NCBI GenBank assembly: GCA_964564845.1
Contig: CAZMCN010000013.1
Span: 1 to 25,119 of the forward strand
Origin: CAYXPG01 sp964564845
Lineage (GTDB): Bacteria > Planctomycetota > Phycisphaerae > Sedimentisphaerales > Anaerobacaceae
Length of the DNA stretch: 25,119 nucleotides
Reading direction: 5' to 3'
Shown here: positions 8,882 to 15,456 of the stretch, piece by piece
Layout of the letters: the number at the start of each line of letters is the position of its first letter
Numbering within the stretch: position 1 is the stretch's first letter
Notes under the pieces: model-generated
The model's database searches: none
Told to the model about the DNA's origin: nothing
The model's input: only the letters and a program-made list of their open reading frames with translations
Program-made: the position numbers and the translations under genes

Positions 8882-8926
8882 CCAACGCAGGACTTTTTAC
8901 CTGATCTTGCTTACCGGTCTGAGCTT

Positions 8927-9001
8927 CAGGTGGTGGTGCGTTTTTGGCTGTTGGCGGCCGCCTTTGCCGCTATCGCGCTGGCCACCCTCGAAATCCGCTA
9001 A
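8927..9001 (+). repeat. Second copy of the mraY 3' end (direct repeat)
   Basis: These 75 bases align without gaps to 8320-8394, the end of mraY including the stop codon. The first 34 bases (8927-8960) are identical; nine differences follow in the remaining 41. Translated in the mraY frame, 22 of 24 residues agree, and seven of the nine base changes are synonymous, so the copy looks like an allele once kept under selection. Upstream similarity fades within about 24 bases. Together with 8320-8394 it brackets the toxin-antitoxin relic. Confidence 0.9.
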
Positions 9002-9048
9002 GCCTTGTTGAAGTATAATCAGCAGACATTAATTATTTAAATTTATAG

Positions 9049-9077
9049 TTGCAGTAAAAATATAGTTGGGGTATAGT
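9049..9077 (+). promoter_or_regulatory. Candidate promoter for the CBS-domain gene
   Basis: TTGCAG (9049-9054) and TATAGT (9072-9077) are separated by exactly 17 bases. Transcription from here would give a leader of about 150 bases before the CBS gene. No structure in that leader is recognisable to me. The open frame at 9066-9278 overlaps the CBS start in another frame and shows no family likeness. Confidence 0.4.
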
Positions 9078-9237
9078 GCTTTGGTTGGAGAAGTTTACGG
9101 ACGTTTCAATTTGTTTTTCGTGGTGCGGCTATGGATAAAGTCGGAGACCAAAGGAGCCAGCAGCCGGTTCTTTCACCGTTCTTGTCGGATATTTTTAAAG
9201 TGTTCACAATATAACTTGTTAAGGAGAGGATTAAAAG

Positions 9238-9615
9238 ATGCTTCGGGCAAAAGATATTATGACAAAAGATGTGATTAGTGTGAAAAGAGAAACGCCTATA
9301 TATAAAGCTGTGGAGCTTATGGTAGAAGGCGACATCACGGGTATTCCTGTGGTCGAAGACGAGATGACTTTGGTGGGTATTCTTAGTGAGAAAGATGTGC
9401 TGAGGCTGTTCTACGACAAGGGGAATGAAGAAGAAAAAACCGTTGATGATTTTATGACACAGCCTGCTATCTTCTTCAATGAGGACGAGAGTTTACTGGA
9501 AGTTTGCGACTGTTTAATTAATAATCCTTTCAGAAGGGTTCCCGTCACGTCAAAAGGGAAATTGGTTGGTATAATCAGCAGGAAGGACATCATTTGCGAG
9601 TGTATCCTGCGTTAG
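9238..9615 (+). CDS. Two-CBS-domain protein
   Basis: This 125-residue protein is made only of a pair of CBS domains (about residues 7-58 and 70-123). The first shows DIMTKDVISVKRETPIYKAV and GIPVVEDE, the second DFMTQPAIFFNEDESL and RRVPVTSKGKLVGIISRKDI. Such stand-alone pairs form a Bateman module that binds adenosine nucleotides (AMP, ATP or S-adenosylmethionine) and works as a soluble sensor or regulator of a partner protein. The partner is not evident here, since the next gene runs the other way. A strong AAGGAGAGG ribosome site lies 8-16 bases before the ATG. Confidence 0.9.
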   Translation: MLRAKDIMTKDVISVKRETPIYKAVELMVEGDITGIPVVEDEMTLVGILSEKDVLRLFYDKGNEEEKTVDDFMTQPAIFFNEDESLLEVCDCLINNPFRRVPVTSKGKLVGIISRKDIICECILR

Positions 9616-9748
9616 TATCAGGCAGATACAGAGACCTGATGAAGCGTCCAAATAATAACTTCTGCTTTTTAACAGCTGCAGCGAAGTAGATATTGATGCC
9701 GCCATCGCCCGCCAAACTTTACCAATTTGTACATCCAGGCTGGATTGG

Positions 9749-10039
9749 TTATTCATCGTAATAATTTTCTTCGATGTGGATTTGGACGTTCTCTCTGTGG
9801 TTTTCGTCAGAGTTGATTTTGTTTATTTTTCTCATCGTCCAAAAGATTTTGACAGCGGTTACCGCACAGCCGAGGCCTGCGATAAAAAATATCACGGCTG
9901 CCAGAAATGCAAATATCTCAGGCAATGCCAGAATAACGACGCCGAAACCTATCAGCACCAATCCGACGATGAAGATTCCCGATGTAACCTTTCTGGATGC
10001 CTGAGATACTGCATTTGTGTAATACCTAAAATAGTTCAT
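9749..10039 (-). CDS. Small two-helix membrane protein next to groEL
   Basis: This 96-residue protein of unknown function has two predicted membrane helices (about 20-39 and 42-66), a basic loop after helix 2 (RKINK) and an acidic polar tail (residues 76-96, rich in Asp, Glu and Asn). It begins 38 bases after the groEL stop on the same strand, so it is probably the last gene of the receiver-groES-groEL transcription unit. No clear ribosome site precedes the ATG. I do not recognise a family. Confidence 0.65.
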   Translation of the reverse strand: MNYFRYYTNAVSQASRKVTSGIFIVGLVLIGFGVVILALPEIFAFLAAVIFFIAGLGCAVTAVKIFWTMRKINKINSDENHRENVQIHIEENYYDE

Positions 10040-10077
10040 AATCTGAATCTTGTGTTCAACGAGGGACGAGTAACGGA

Positions 10078-11700
10078 CTAATACATTCCACCACCGGGCG
10101 TCATCGGTGGGGTCTCTTTCTTTTCCGGGATTTCACTGACTATGGCATCGGTGGTCAGCAGCAGTGAGGCAATGGAAGCGCCGTTCTGCAGGGCCGCCCT
10201 TTCGACTTTTGTCGGCACAATCACGCCGAACTCGACCATATCACCGTATTTTTTACGCATCACGTCATATCCGAAGTTTATCTGGTCGCTTTCAAGAACC
10301 TTTTGAGCGACAATTGAGCCGTCCAGACCTGCGTTTTGTGCGATTTGTTTAATGGGGGCCAATACCGCTCTTCGAACGATATCAACACCAATTTTCTCAT
10401 CGCCGGCGGCCCTGACCTTATCTAACGCCGACAGGGTTCTTATCATTGGCACTCCGCCGCCCGGCAGAATTCCTTCTTCGACCGCCGCCCTGCAGGCGTG
10501 AAGTGCATCTTCGACCCTTGCTTTCTTTTCTTTCATTTCCGCTTCGGTTGCGGCCCCAACGTTTATTTGCGCCACGCCGCCCGACAGTTTTGCCAGTCTT
10601 TCCTGCAGTTTTTCGATATCGTAGTCGCTGGTCGAGTTGTCAATTTCGGTTTTAATCTGCTCAATTCTGCCCTTAATTTCCGCAGTGCTGCCGGCACCTT
10701 CAATTATCGTAGTATTGTCCTTGTCGATGGTGATGCGTTTTGCTCTGCCTAACCGGGCAAGTTCGATGCTCTCCAACTGTAAGCCCAGGTCCTCGAAAAT
10801 GGCCTCACCACCGGTCAGAACGGCGATGTCACTGAGCATAGCTTTTCGCCTGTCGCCGAAACCCGGAGCCTTCACGGCTGCTACCTGCAGCACACCGCGC
10901 AGCTTATTAACCACCAGTGTAGCTAATGCCTCGCCCTCAACGTCTTCGGCGATAATCAGCAGCGGTTTGCCTTGCTTGGAGACCTTCTCAAGAAGCGGCA
11001 CAAGCGATTTTACTGTGCTGATTTTCTTTTCGTGCACCAGGATGTAGGGTTTTTCCAGCACAACCGTCATATTTTCCAGATTAGTGATAAAATGCGGGCT
11101 CAAATATCCTTTGTCGAACTGCATACCCTCGACTAATTCGACTGTCGTCTCGAGAGATTGTCCTTCTTCGACGGTGATGACGCCGTCTTTGCCTACCTTG
11201 TCCATTGCCTCGGCCATTTTTTTACCGATTTCATTGTCCTGATTTGCCGAGCATGTTGCCACTTGTTCGATTTGTTTGCCTGATTCAACAGGTATGCTCA
11301 TTTTATGGAGTTCTTCGACGATTTTATCGACGGCATTGTCGATACCTCTCTTTACCTGCATTGGATTTGCGCCTGCGGTGACGTTTTTAAGCCCCTCTTC
11401 AAAAATACTTTCTGCCAGAATTGTTGCAGTAGTTGTCCCGTCACCGGCCACTGTGGATGTCTTTGACGCGACTTCTTTGACCATTTGGGCGCCCATATTC
11501 TCGTATGAATCTTCCAGTTCGATTTCTTTGGCCACCGTCACACCGTCTTTGGTAACGGTTGGCGAACCGAACGACTTTTCCAGAACCACATTTCTGCCGC
11601 AGGGACCGAGGGTTATCTTTACCGCCTGAGCGAGTTTTTTTACACCTTCGCGGATGGCCGTGCGTGCGTCAGTGCCGTAAGCTATCTTTTTAGCTGCCAT
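10078..11700 (-). CDS. groEL: Chaperonin GroEL (60 kDa)
   Basis: This is the ATP-driven folding chamber subunit, a double ring of seven, working with GroES. The protein from ATG 11700 has 540 residues and begins MAAKKIAYGT. It has the ATP site GDGTTTATILA with D87, KITLGP (28-33) near the nucleotide, the equatorial segment VEEGILPGGGV, and the usual Gly-Met-rich tail PPMTPGGGMY. The frame remains open to 11802, but the extra 34 residues are not chaperonin sequence, and AAAGGAGAAATACAAATATG supports the 11700 start. The 117-base gap to groES contains a 12-base palindrome GGCGGTACCGCC (11739-11750) of unknown meaning. Confidence 0.97.
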   Translation of the reverse strand: MAAKKIAYGTDARTAIREGVKKLAQAVKITLGPCGRNVVLEKSFGSPTVTKDGVTVAKEIELEDSYENMGAQMVKEVASKTSTVAGDGTTTATILAESIFEEGLKNVTAGANPMQVKRGIDNAVDKIVEELHKMSIPVESGKQIEQVATCSANQDNEIGKKMAEAMDKVGKDGVITVEEGQSLETTVELVEGMQFDKGYLSPHFITNLENMTVVLEKPYILVHEKKISTVKSLVPLLEKVSKQGKPLLIIAEDVEGEALATLVVNKLRGVLQVAAVKAPGFGDRRKAMLSDIAVLTGGEAIFEDLGLQLESIELARLGRAKRITIDKDNTTIIEGAGSTAEIKGRIEQIKTEIDNSTSDYDIEKLQERLAKLSGGVAQINVGAATEAEMKEKKARVEDALHACRAAVEEGILPGGGVPMIRTLSALDKVRAAGDEKIGVDIVRRAVLAPIKQIAQNAGLDGSIVAQKVLESDQINFGYDVMRKKYGDMVEFGVIVPTKVERAALQNGASIASLLLTTDAIVSEIPEKKETPPMTPGGGMY

Positions 11701-11817
11701 ATTTGTATTTCTCCTTTTTTTTGTTGTTTGTAGTTCCGGGCGGTACCGCCTTTTGCAACTCATTTCAAAACGGAGTGCGGTTTGGCAGCCTGGAACTATC
11801 AACTTTTTGTTTTCTTA

Positions 11818-12105
11818 CTATTCGATTACAGCCAGGATGCTCGACTCGTCCATAATCAAATATTCTTTGCCGCTTACCTTTACTTCTGTTCCGGCGTAAC
11901 TTGTGAAAAACACCGTATCACCTTTTTTGACCTGTATTTTTTTGAGCGTTCCGTCATCGAGGACTTTGCCTTTTCCGACGCTGATAATTTTTCCTTTTTG
12001 CGGTTTTTCTTTGGCGCTGTCCGGCAGGACTATCCCGCCGGCCGTTTTGGTTTCTGCTTCAAGACGCTCAACAAGCACTCTGTCTGCCAATGGTCGAATC
12101 TTCAT
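11818..12105 (-). CDS. groES: Co-chaperonin GroES (10 kDa)
   Basis: The 95-residue GroES forms the seven-subunit lid of the GroEL chamber. Family motifs are KIRPLADRVLVERLE at the start and a mobile loop near residues 17-32 (ETKTAGGIVLPDSAKE) with the hydrophobic IVL tripeptide that docks on GroEL. GKGKVLDDG, GDTVFFTSYAGTEV and YLIMDESSILAVIE follow. AAGGAGAAGAAATAAAATG gives a good ribosome site. It is followed by groEL on the same strand. I found no CIRCE element (TTAGCACTC-N9-GAGTGCTAA) upstream, so HrcA control is not supported by sequence. Confidence 0.97.
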   Translation of the reverse strand: MKIRPLADRVLVERLEAETKTAGGIVLPDSAKEKPQKGKIISVGKGKVLDDGTLKKIQVKKGDTVFFTSYAGTEVKVSGKEYLIMDESSILAVIE

Positions 12106-12219
12106 TTTATTTCTTCTCCTTATTAACCCTTTTTAATTTGTTAGCTATTTTACAGTAGGAACTGTTTTCCAAATACTCATTTTTTTGAATTTTTGTTTAT
12201 CTTGACGGTTTTTTCCGGC

Positions 12220-12627
12220 TTATTTAAAAATGTCACTGTTATATTTTTTCAAGAACAGCCGGTTCAACTGCTGGCGCAGCACAGCCATATCGACCGGCTT
12301 GTCGATAACGCTGAAGACGTCGAGCTGCAACGCCCTGCCCAGCATTCTTTGGCTGGCCTGGCTTGTCAGCAGAAGGCAGGGCGTCAAAGGATACTCCATT
12401 CGAATAATCTTTATTGTTGCCAGTCCGTCGGTTTCCGAGTCCATATCCACAATTGTCGTATGTATGCGTTTTCGCTGGATGATATTAACGAACTGCCCTG
12501 GGCCTCTTGCGATAAGCAGATTAACGCCTCTGGGGCGAAAGATTTCCCGCAGGGCCTGAGGCCATGCCCAGTCGGCATCACTGGCCAGCACGTTAATCTC
12601 ATCAAGTTTTGGTCCGGTATAAACCAT
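12220..12627 (-). CDS. Stand-alone response-regulator receiver-like protein
   Basis: This 135-residue protein consists of a single receiver-type domain without an output domain. The phospho-acceptor candidate is D61 in TTIVDMDSETDG, the conserved Thr is T88 in LLLTSQ, and the conserved Lys is K110 in VIDKPVD. The N-terminal acidic pair is altered: VLASDADW where most receivers have a run of aspartates, and the spacing from D61 to the following Gly is one residue short. It may be a weakly phosphorylated or degenerate receiver. It lies 114 bases ahead of groES on the same strand and may be co-transcribed with it. No ribosome site is obvious at the ATG. Confidence 0.75.
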   Translation of the reverse strand: MVYTGPKLDEINVLASDADWAWPQALREIFRPRGVNLLIARGPGQFVNIIQRKRIHTTIVDMDSETDGLATIKIIRMEYPLTPCLLLTSQASQRMLGRALQLDVFSVIDKPVDMAVLRQQLNRLFLKKYNSDIFK

Positions 12628-12656
12628 ATTTCTGATATGTGCAAATATTGTGCCAG

Positions 12657-12700
12657 AGAGGTTGTTATAAAGCTATATTTGCATAACCTCTTATTGTAAA
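12657..12700 (-). promoter_or_regulatory. Candidate promoter with overlapping inverted repeat, receiver-groESL unit
   Basis: Read on the minus strand, TTTACA (12700-12695) and TATAGC (12677-12672) are 17 bases apart, a plausible sigma-70 type promoter about 45 bases before the receiver gene start. An inverted repeat, AGAGGTT (12657-12663) with AACCTCT (12685-12691), spans the -10 element and much of the spacer, the position expected of an operator. Both calls are inference from position and symmetry. Confidence 0.4.
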
Positions 12701-12810
12701 AAGAGTTGGGTCAGAGACCTCAAAATCCCCGAAACCTGCCAAAACCTTGCCCCGCCCGATTTTCCCTGCCAACTCGGCAGTCTTTTCGTTCCTTCTGCCG
12801 GAAAGGCTCA

Positions 12811-12840
12811 ATTGGCTGTTTACAGCTTAAAACAGCCAAT
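12811..12840. other. Perfect 11-bp hairpin between divergent genes
   Basis: ATTGGCTGTTT (12811-12821) and AAACAGCCAAT (12830-12839 plus T12840) form an 11-bp perfect stem with an 8-base loop. It lies in the 322-base gap between the receiver gene and the YdjC-like gene, which otherwise holds only the candidate promoter at 12672-12700 and nothing else I can name. No T-run follows on either strand, so it is not a standard terminator. It could be an operator or a dispersed element. Confidence 0.5.
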
Positions 12841-12949
12841 AGCAAATAACTAAAAATCAATAAGCGAGTTTTTTCCTTGCTGCCCCAAATGCTGCTTAAA
12901 GGCAAAATCTGATTGACCTGATTGCGTGTGCCGTTTAAACTTGTTGAGG

Positions 12950-13798
12950 ATGGATAAGCGAATCATAATAAATGCAGATGACTTCGGGCTTTGTGAAGGA
13001 GTGAATAAGGCCGTTGCGCAGGCCCATACCGATGGCGTTCTGACCAGCGCGACGATTATGGTCAATATGCCCGGCGCAGCCGAGGCATTTGAGATTGCCA
13101 GAGAAATGCCATCTCTTGCGGTAGGTGTGCACCTTAATCTTTTTGAAGGCAGAGCCGTATCCAGAGACAGCAGGGTCGATTGTCTGCTCAATAACGACGG
13201 CTCTTTTGCCTATTCGCCGTCTCAATTGTCGATTTTATCAGCGGTAAGCTATAAAATCAGAAACGCTATACGGGCCGAATTAGCTGCCCAGATACAGTGT
13301 GTTTTCGATAATGGTTTGACTCCGACACATCTTGACTCACATAAACACATCCACAGTTCTCCATCGATATTCCCGATTGTATGTAATTTGGCAGGTCGGT
13401 TTAAGATTGCTGCTGTAAGGTGGGTGTTCGAGCCGAAACATCTTTCGCAATCTCCCTGGCCTCTGCCCAGCCAGGGCGGCAGGCAAAGAGCGGCAATAGT
13501 TCGGGCAATGGCCAAAATAAACCGCATCCAGGACCCACAATTTATAAAAACCGATGCGTTTCTCGGCGTCGCACACACAGGCAAAATAGATGTTAATTTT
13601 TTCAAGGCCGTCTCTTTATATCATTCAGCCCAGACCGCGGAAGTAATGACTCATCCGGGTCTTGCCGATGGGCTCGATGCCGACCATAGCAGATTGGTAA
13701 ATCAGAGACAGTTCGAATTCGAAGCCCTCTGCAGTGAAAGAACAAGACAGTATTTGAAGGACGCAGCAATAGAATTGGTGCATTATGGGAAGCTCTGA
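12950..13798 (+). CDS. YdjC/ChbG/HpnK-family carbohydrate deacetylase
   Basis: The family removes acetyl groups from amino sugars with a metal ion; known members are ChbG (diacetylchitobiose) and HpnK (hopanoid cluster). The 282-residue protein opens with RIIINADDFGLCEGVNKAV, where the aspartates of NADDFG (D10-D11) bind metal. It also has GVHLNLFEG (H61) and THLDSHKHIH (126-135), which supply further metal and catalytic residues, and VMTHPG near the C-terminus. A GTG at 12926 is in frame, but ATG 12950 directly before DKRIIINADDFG fits the family. Its end overlaps the next gene by 14 bases, so the two are coupled. Next to a polyprenyl-phosphate glycosyltransferase, the likely substrate is a lipid-linked acetamido sugar (inference). 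Confidence 0.88.
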   Translation: MDKRIIINADDFGLCEGVNKAVAQAHTDGVLTSATIMVNMPGAAEAFEIAREMPSLAVGVHLNLFEGRAVSRDSRVDCLLNNDGSFAYSPSQLSILSAVSYKIRNAIRAELAAQIQCVFDNGLTPTHLDSHKHIHSSPSIFPIVCNLAGRFKIAAVRWVFEPKHLSQSPWPLPSQGGRQRAAIVRAMAKINRIQDPQFIKTDAFLGVAHTGKIDVNFFKAVSLYHSAQTAEVMTHPGLADGLDADHSRLVNQRQFEFEALCSERTRQYLKDAAIELVHYGKL

Positions 13799-14774
13799 AG
13801 AGGTAAAAATTGATTGTTCGGTTGTTGTTCCGCTTTACAATGAGTCGCTGGTGGTCGAGGAGCTTTACAGCCGGCTGACAAGAACGATGAAACAAACAGG
13901 GCTGTATTACGAGCTTGTTTTTGTCGATGACGGCAGCGGTGATAATACGCTGGATTTGATAAAAGACATTGTCGCTGGAGACGGCAGAGTGGTGGTGGTT
14001 GAGCTTCGCCGCAATTTTGGTCAGACCGCCGCCCTTGCGGCCGGTTTTGATGTGGCAAAAGGAAAGATAATTGTTTCAATGGATGGCGACCTGCAGCACA
14101 GCCCCGAAGAGATACCGAATTTTCTTGAAAAAATCGATGCCGGTTACGATGTCGTCAGCGGCTGGCGAAAGGAAAGAGTGGATAACCTTATAATGAGAAA
14201 GCTGCCCAGCAGGGCGGCAAACTGGCTCGCTTCGAAAATAAGCGGCGTCGATATACACGATTTCGGAACCACCTTCAAGGCTTATAAGCGAGAGATTATC
14301 GAAGGATTGAATCTTTACGGTGAAATGCACAGGTTTATCCCGGCGCTGCTGTCGCAGAGCGGCGTTAAAATGAGCGAGATTCCTGTAAAGAACATCGTTC
14401 GGCCAAAGGGCTTCAGCAATTACGGAATATCCCGCACCTTCAGGGTGGCTTTCGACTTGATAACGCTCAAATTTTTGCTCGGATATATCTCAAGACCATT
14501 ACACTTTTTCGGAAGGGCGACTCTTTACTGCATCCTGATATCCTTTTTGCTGACTGCTTACATACTGTATGATAAATTCGTATATAACGTACCGATTTTT
14601 GTCGCACACGGTCCATTGGCGGCACTGGCGGCCATACTTTTGATGATTGGTTTGCTGCTTATCGCCACCGGTCTGATAGGCGAGATGATTAGCAGGGTCT
14701 ATTTCGAGACGACCAACAAAAAGATATATTCGGTGCGCAAGGTTCATCGAAAGAAAAATTTGAGTTGGGATTGA
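13785..14774 (+). CDS. Polyprenyl-phosphate glycosyltransferase, GT2 (ArnC/DPM1-like)
   Basis: This 329-residue enzyme moves a sugar from a nucleotide donor to a polyprenyl phosphate on the inner face of the membrane. The GT-A domain shows VVPLYNE (14-20), VDDGSGDNT (47-55), LRRNFGQTAALAAGFD (74-89) and the metal-binding MDGDLQHSPEEI (99-110). The amphipathic segment RPLHFFGR is at 237-244, and two membrane helices follow (about 245-262 and 276-300), the layout of ArnC and dolichol-phosphate mannose synthase relatives. It overlaps the YdjC-like gene and is followed after four bases by the phosphatase-like gene. The transferred sugar cannot be told from sequence. Confidence 0.92.
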   Translation: MGSSEEVKIDCSVVVPLYNESLVVEELYSRLTRTMKQTGLYYELVFVDDGSGDNTLDLIKDIVAGDGRVVVVELRRNFGQTAALAAGFDVAKGKIIVSMDGDLQHSPEEIPNFLEKIDAGYDVVSGWRKERVDNLIMRKLPSRAANWLASKISGVDIHDFGTTFKAYKREIIEGLNLYGEMHRFIPALLSQSGVKMSEIPVKNIVRPKGFSNYGISRTFRVAFDLITLKFLLGYISRPLHFFGRATLYCILISFLLTAYILYDKFVYNVPIFVAHGPLAALAAILLMIGLLLIATGLIGEMISRVYFETTNKKIYSVRKVHRKKNLSWD

Positions 14775-14778
14775 GAAA

Positions 14779-15357
14779 GTGAAAAGGAAGAGAGCACCGA
14801 CGGGGCTGATAATTATTTTGCTCATAACAGCAGCGGCGGTCTTACTGGTAAGGCATTTTCATATCAAAAGATTCCGAATTATTGAGCAGGATGTCCTTTA
14901 TACCAGCAGTCAGCCAAGAGGGATGGATTACACCCGTCTGCTTTATAGATATCATATTGCCACAATTGTAAATGTACGCTCGGCCTTTGAACATCGTGAG
15001 CGAAACTGGTACAATGAAGAGATAACCTGGGTCAGAGAAAACGGTGTCGAATATGTTGAGCTGCCCATCGACAAGAAGAATTATTTTCCTGACGAAGACA
15101 CCCAAGAGGCATTTCTGGAAGTAATGGCTGACAGGACAAAACTGCCGGTGCTTCTTCATGGCAGCGGCGGCAAGAGAAGAACACTTATGCTGGCGGCGGT
15201 CTGGCTGATAAGCGGCAAAGGCTTATCTGCAGAAGAAACGCTTAAAAAGGTCAAAAGGTTCAGACGCCAGCCTTTAACTGAAGAGGAGACCAAATTTATT
15301 ACACAACTGTCAAACTATACCCTTAAGGGTAATAAATTCCCGCGACGGGGATTGTAA
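14779..15357 (+). CDS. Membrane-anchored phosphatase-like protein lacking the catalytic cysteine
   Basis: This 192-residue protein starts at GTG four bases after the glycosyltransferase gene. It has one N-terminal membrane helix (about 9-24) and then a dual-specificity/tyrosine-phosphatase-like fold. YTSSQPRGMDY (41-51) and the strand TIVNVRSAFEHRE (62-74) are typical of that superfamily. The signature loop HCx5R appears as HGSGGKRR (127-134): the arginine and glycines are kept, but the nucleophile position holds G128 (codon GGC). A TGC-to-GGC change is a single base. As written it should be unable to form the phospho-cysteine intermediate, so it may be a binding pseudophosphatase, or this copy may be damaged. 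The downstream gap to 15456 shows no clear terminator. Confidence 0.8.
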   Translation: MKRKRAPTGLIIILLITAAAVLLVRHFHIKRFRIIEQDVLYTSSQPRGMDYTRLLYRYHIATIVNVRSAFEHRERNWYNEEITWVRENGVEYVELPIDKKNYFPDEDTQEAFLEVMADRTKLPVLLHGSGGKRRTLMLAAVWLISGKGLSAEETLKKVKRFRRQPLTEEETKFITQLSNYTLKGNKFPRRGL

Positions 15358-15456
15358 CTTATTGTTTTAAAGGTACTTGCCCACGAAAAAACGGGTAATT
15401 TCAATCGTGAGCACTATAAGTTTGTCCGCCGGCCTTTTTGTATATCGTTCTTAGGC

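Noticed and set aside
9066..9278. 70-residue open frame ahead of the CBS gene
   Set aside because: It overlaps the strong CBS start in another frame, has no ribosome site and no recognisable motif.
10446..11047. Open frames on the plus strand opposite groEL
   Set aside because: They are antisense to a clear GroEL coding region and have low-complexity Arg/Pro/Ser-rich translations.
11701..11802. N-terminal extension of groEL to 11802
   Set aside because: The extra 34 residues are not chaperonin-like and a good ribosome site supports the start at 11700.
12106..12219. CIRCE operator upstream of groES
   Set aside because: I looked for TTAGCACTC-N9-GAGTGCTAA in both orientations and found only a 5-bp inverted repeat (ACAGT/ACTGT), which is too short to call.
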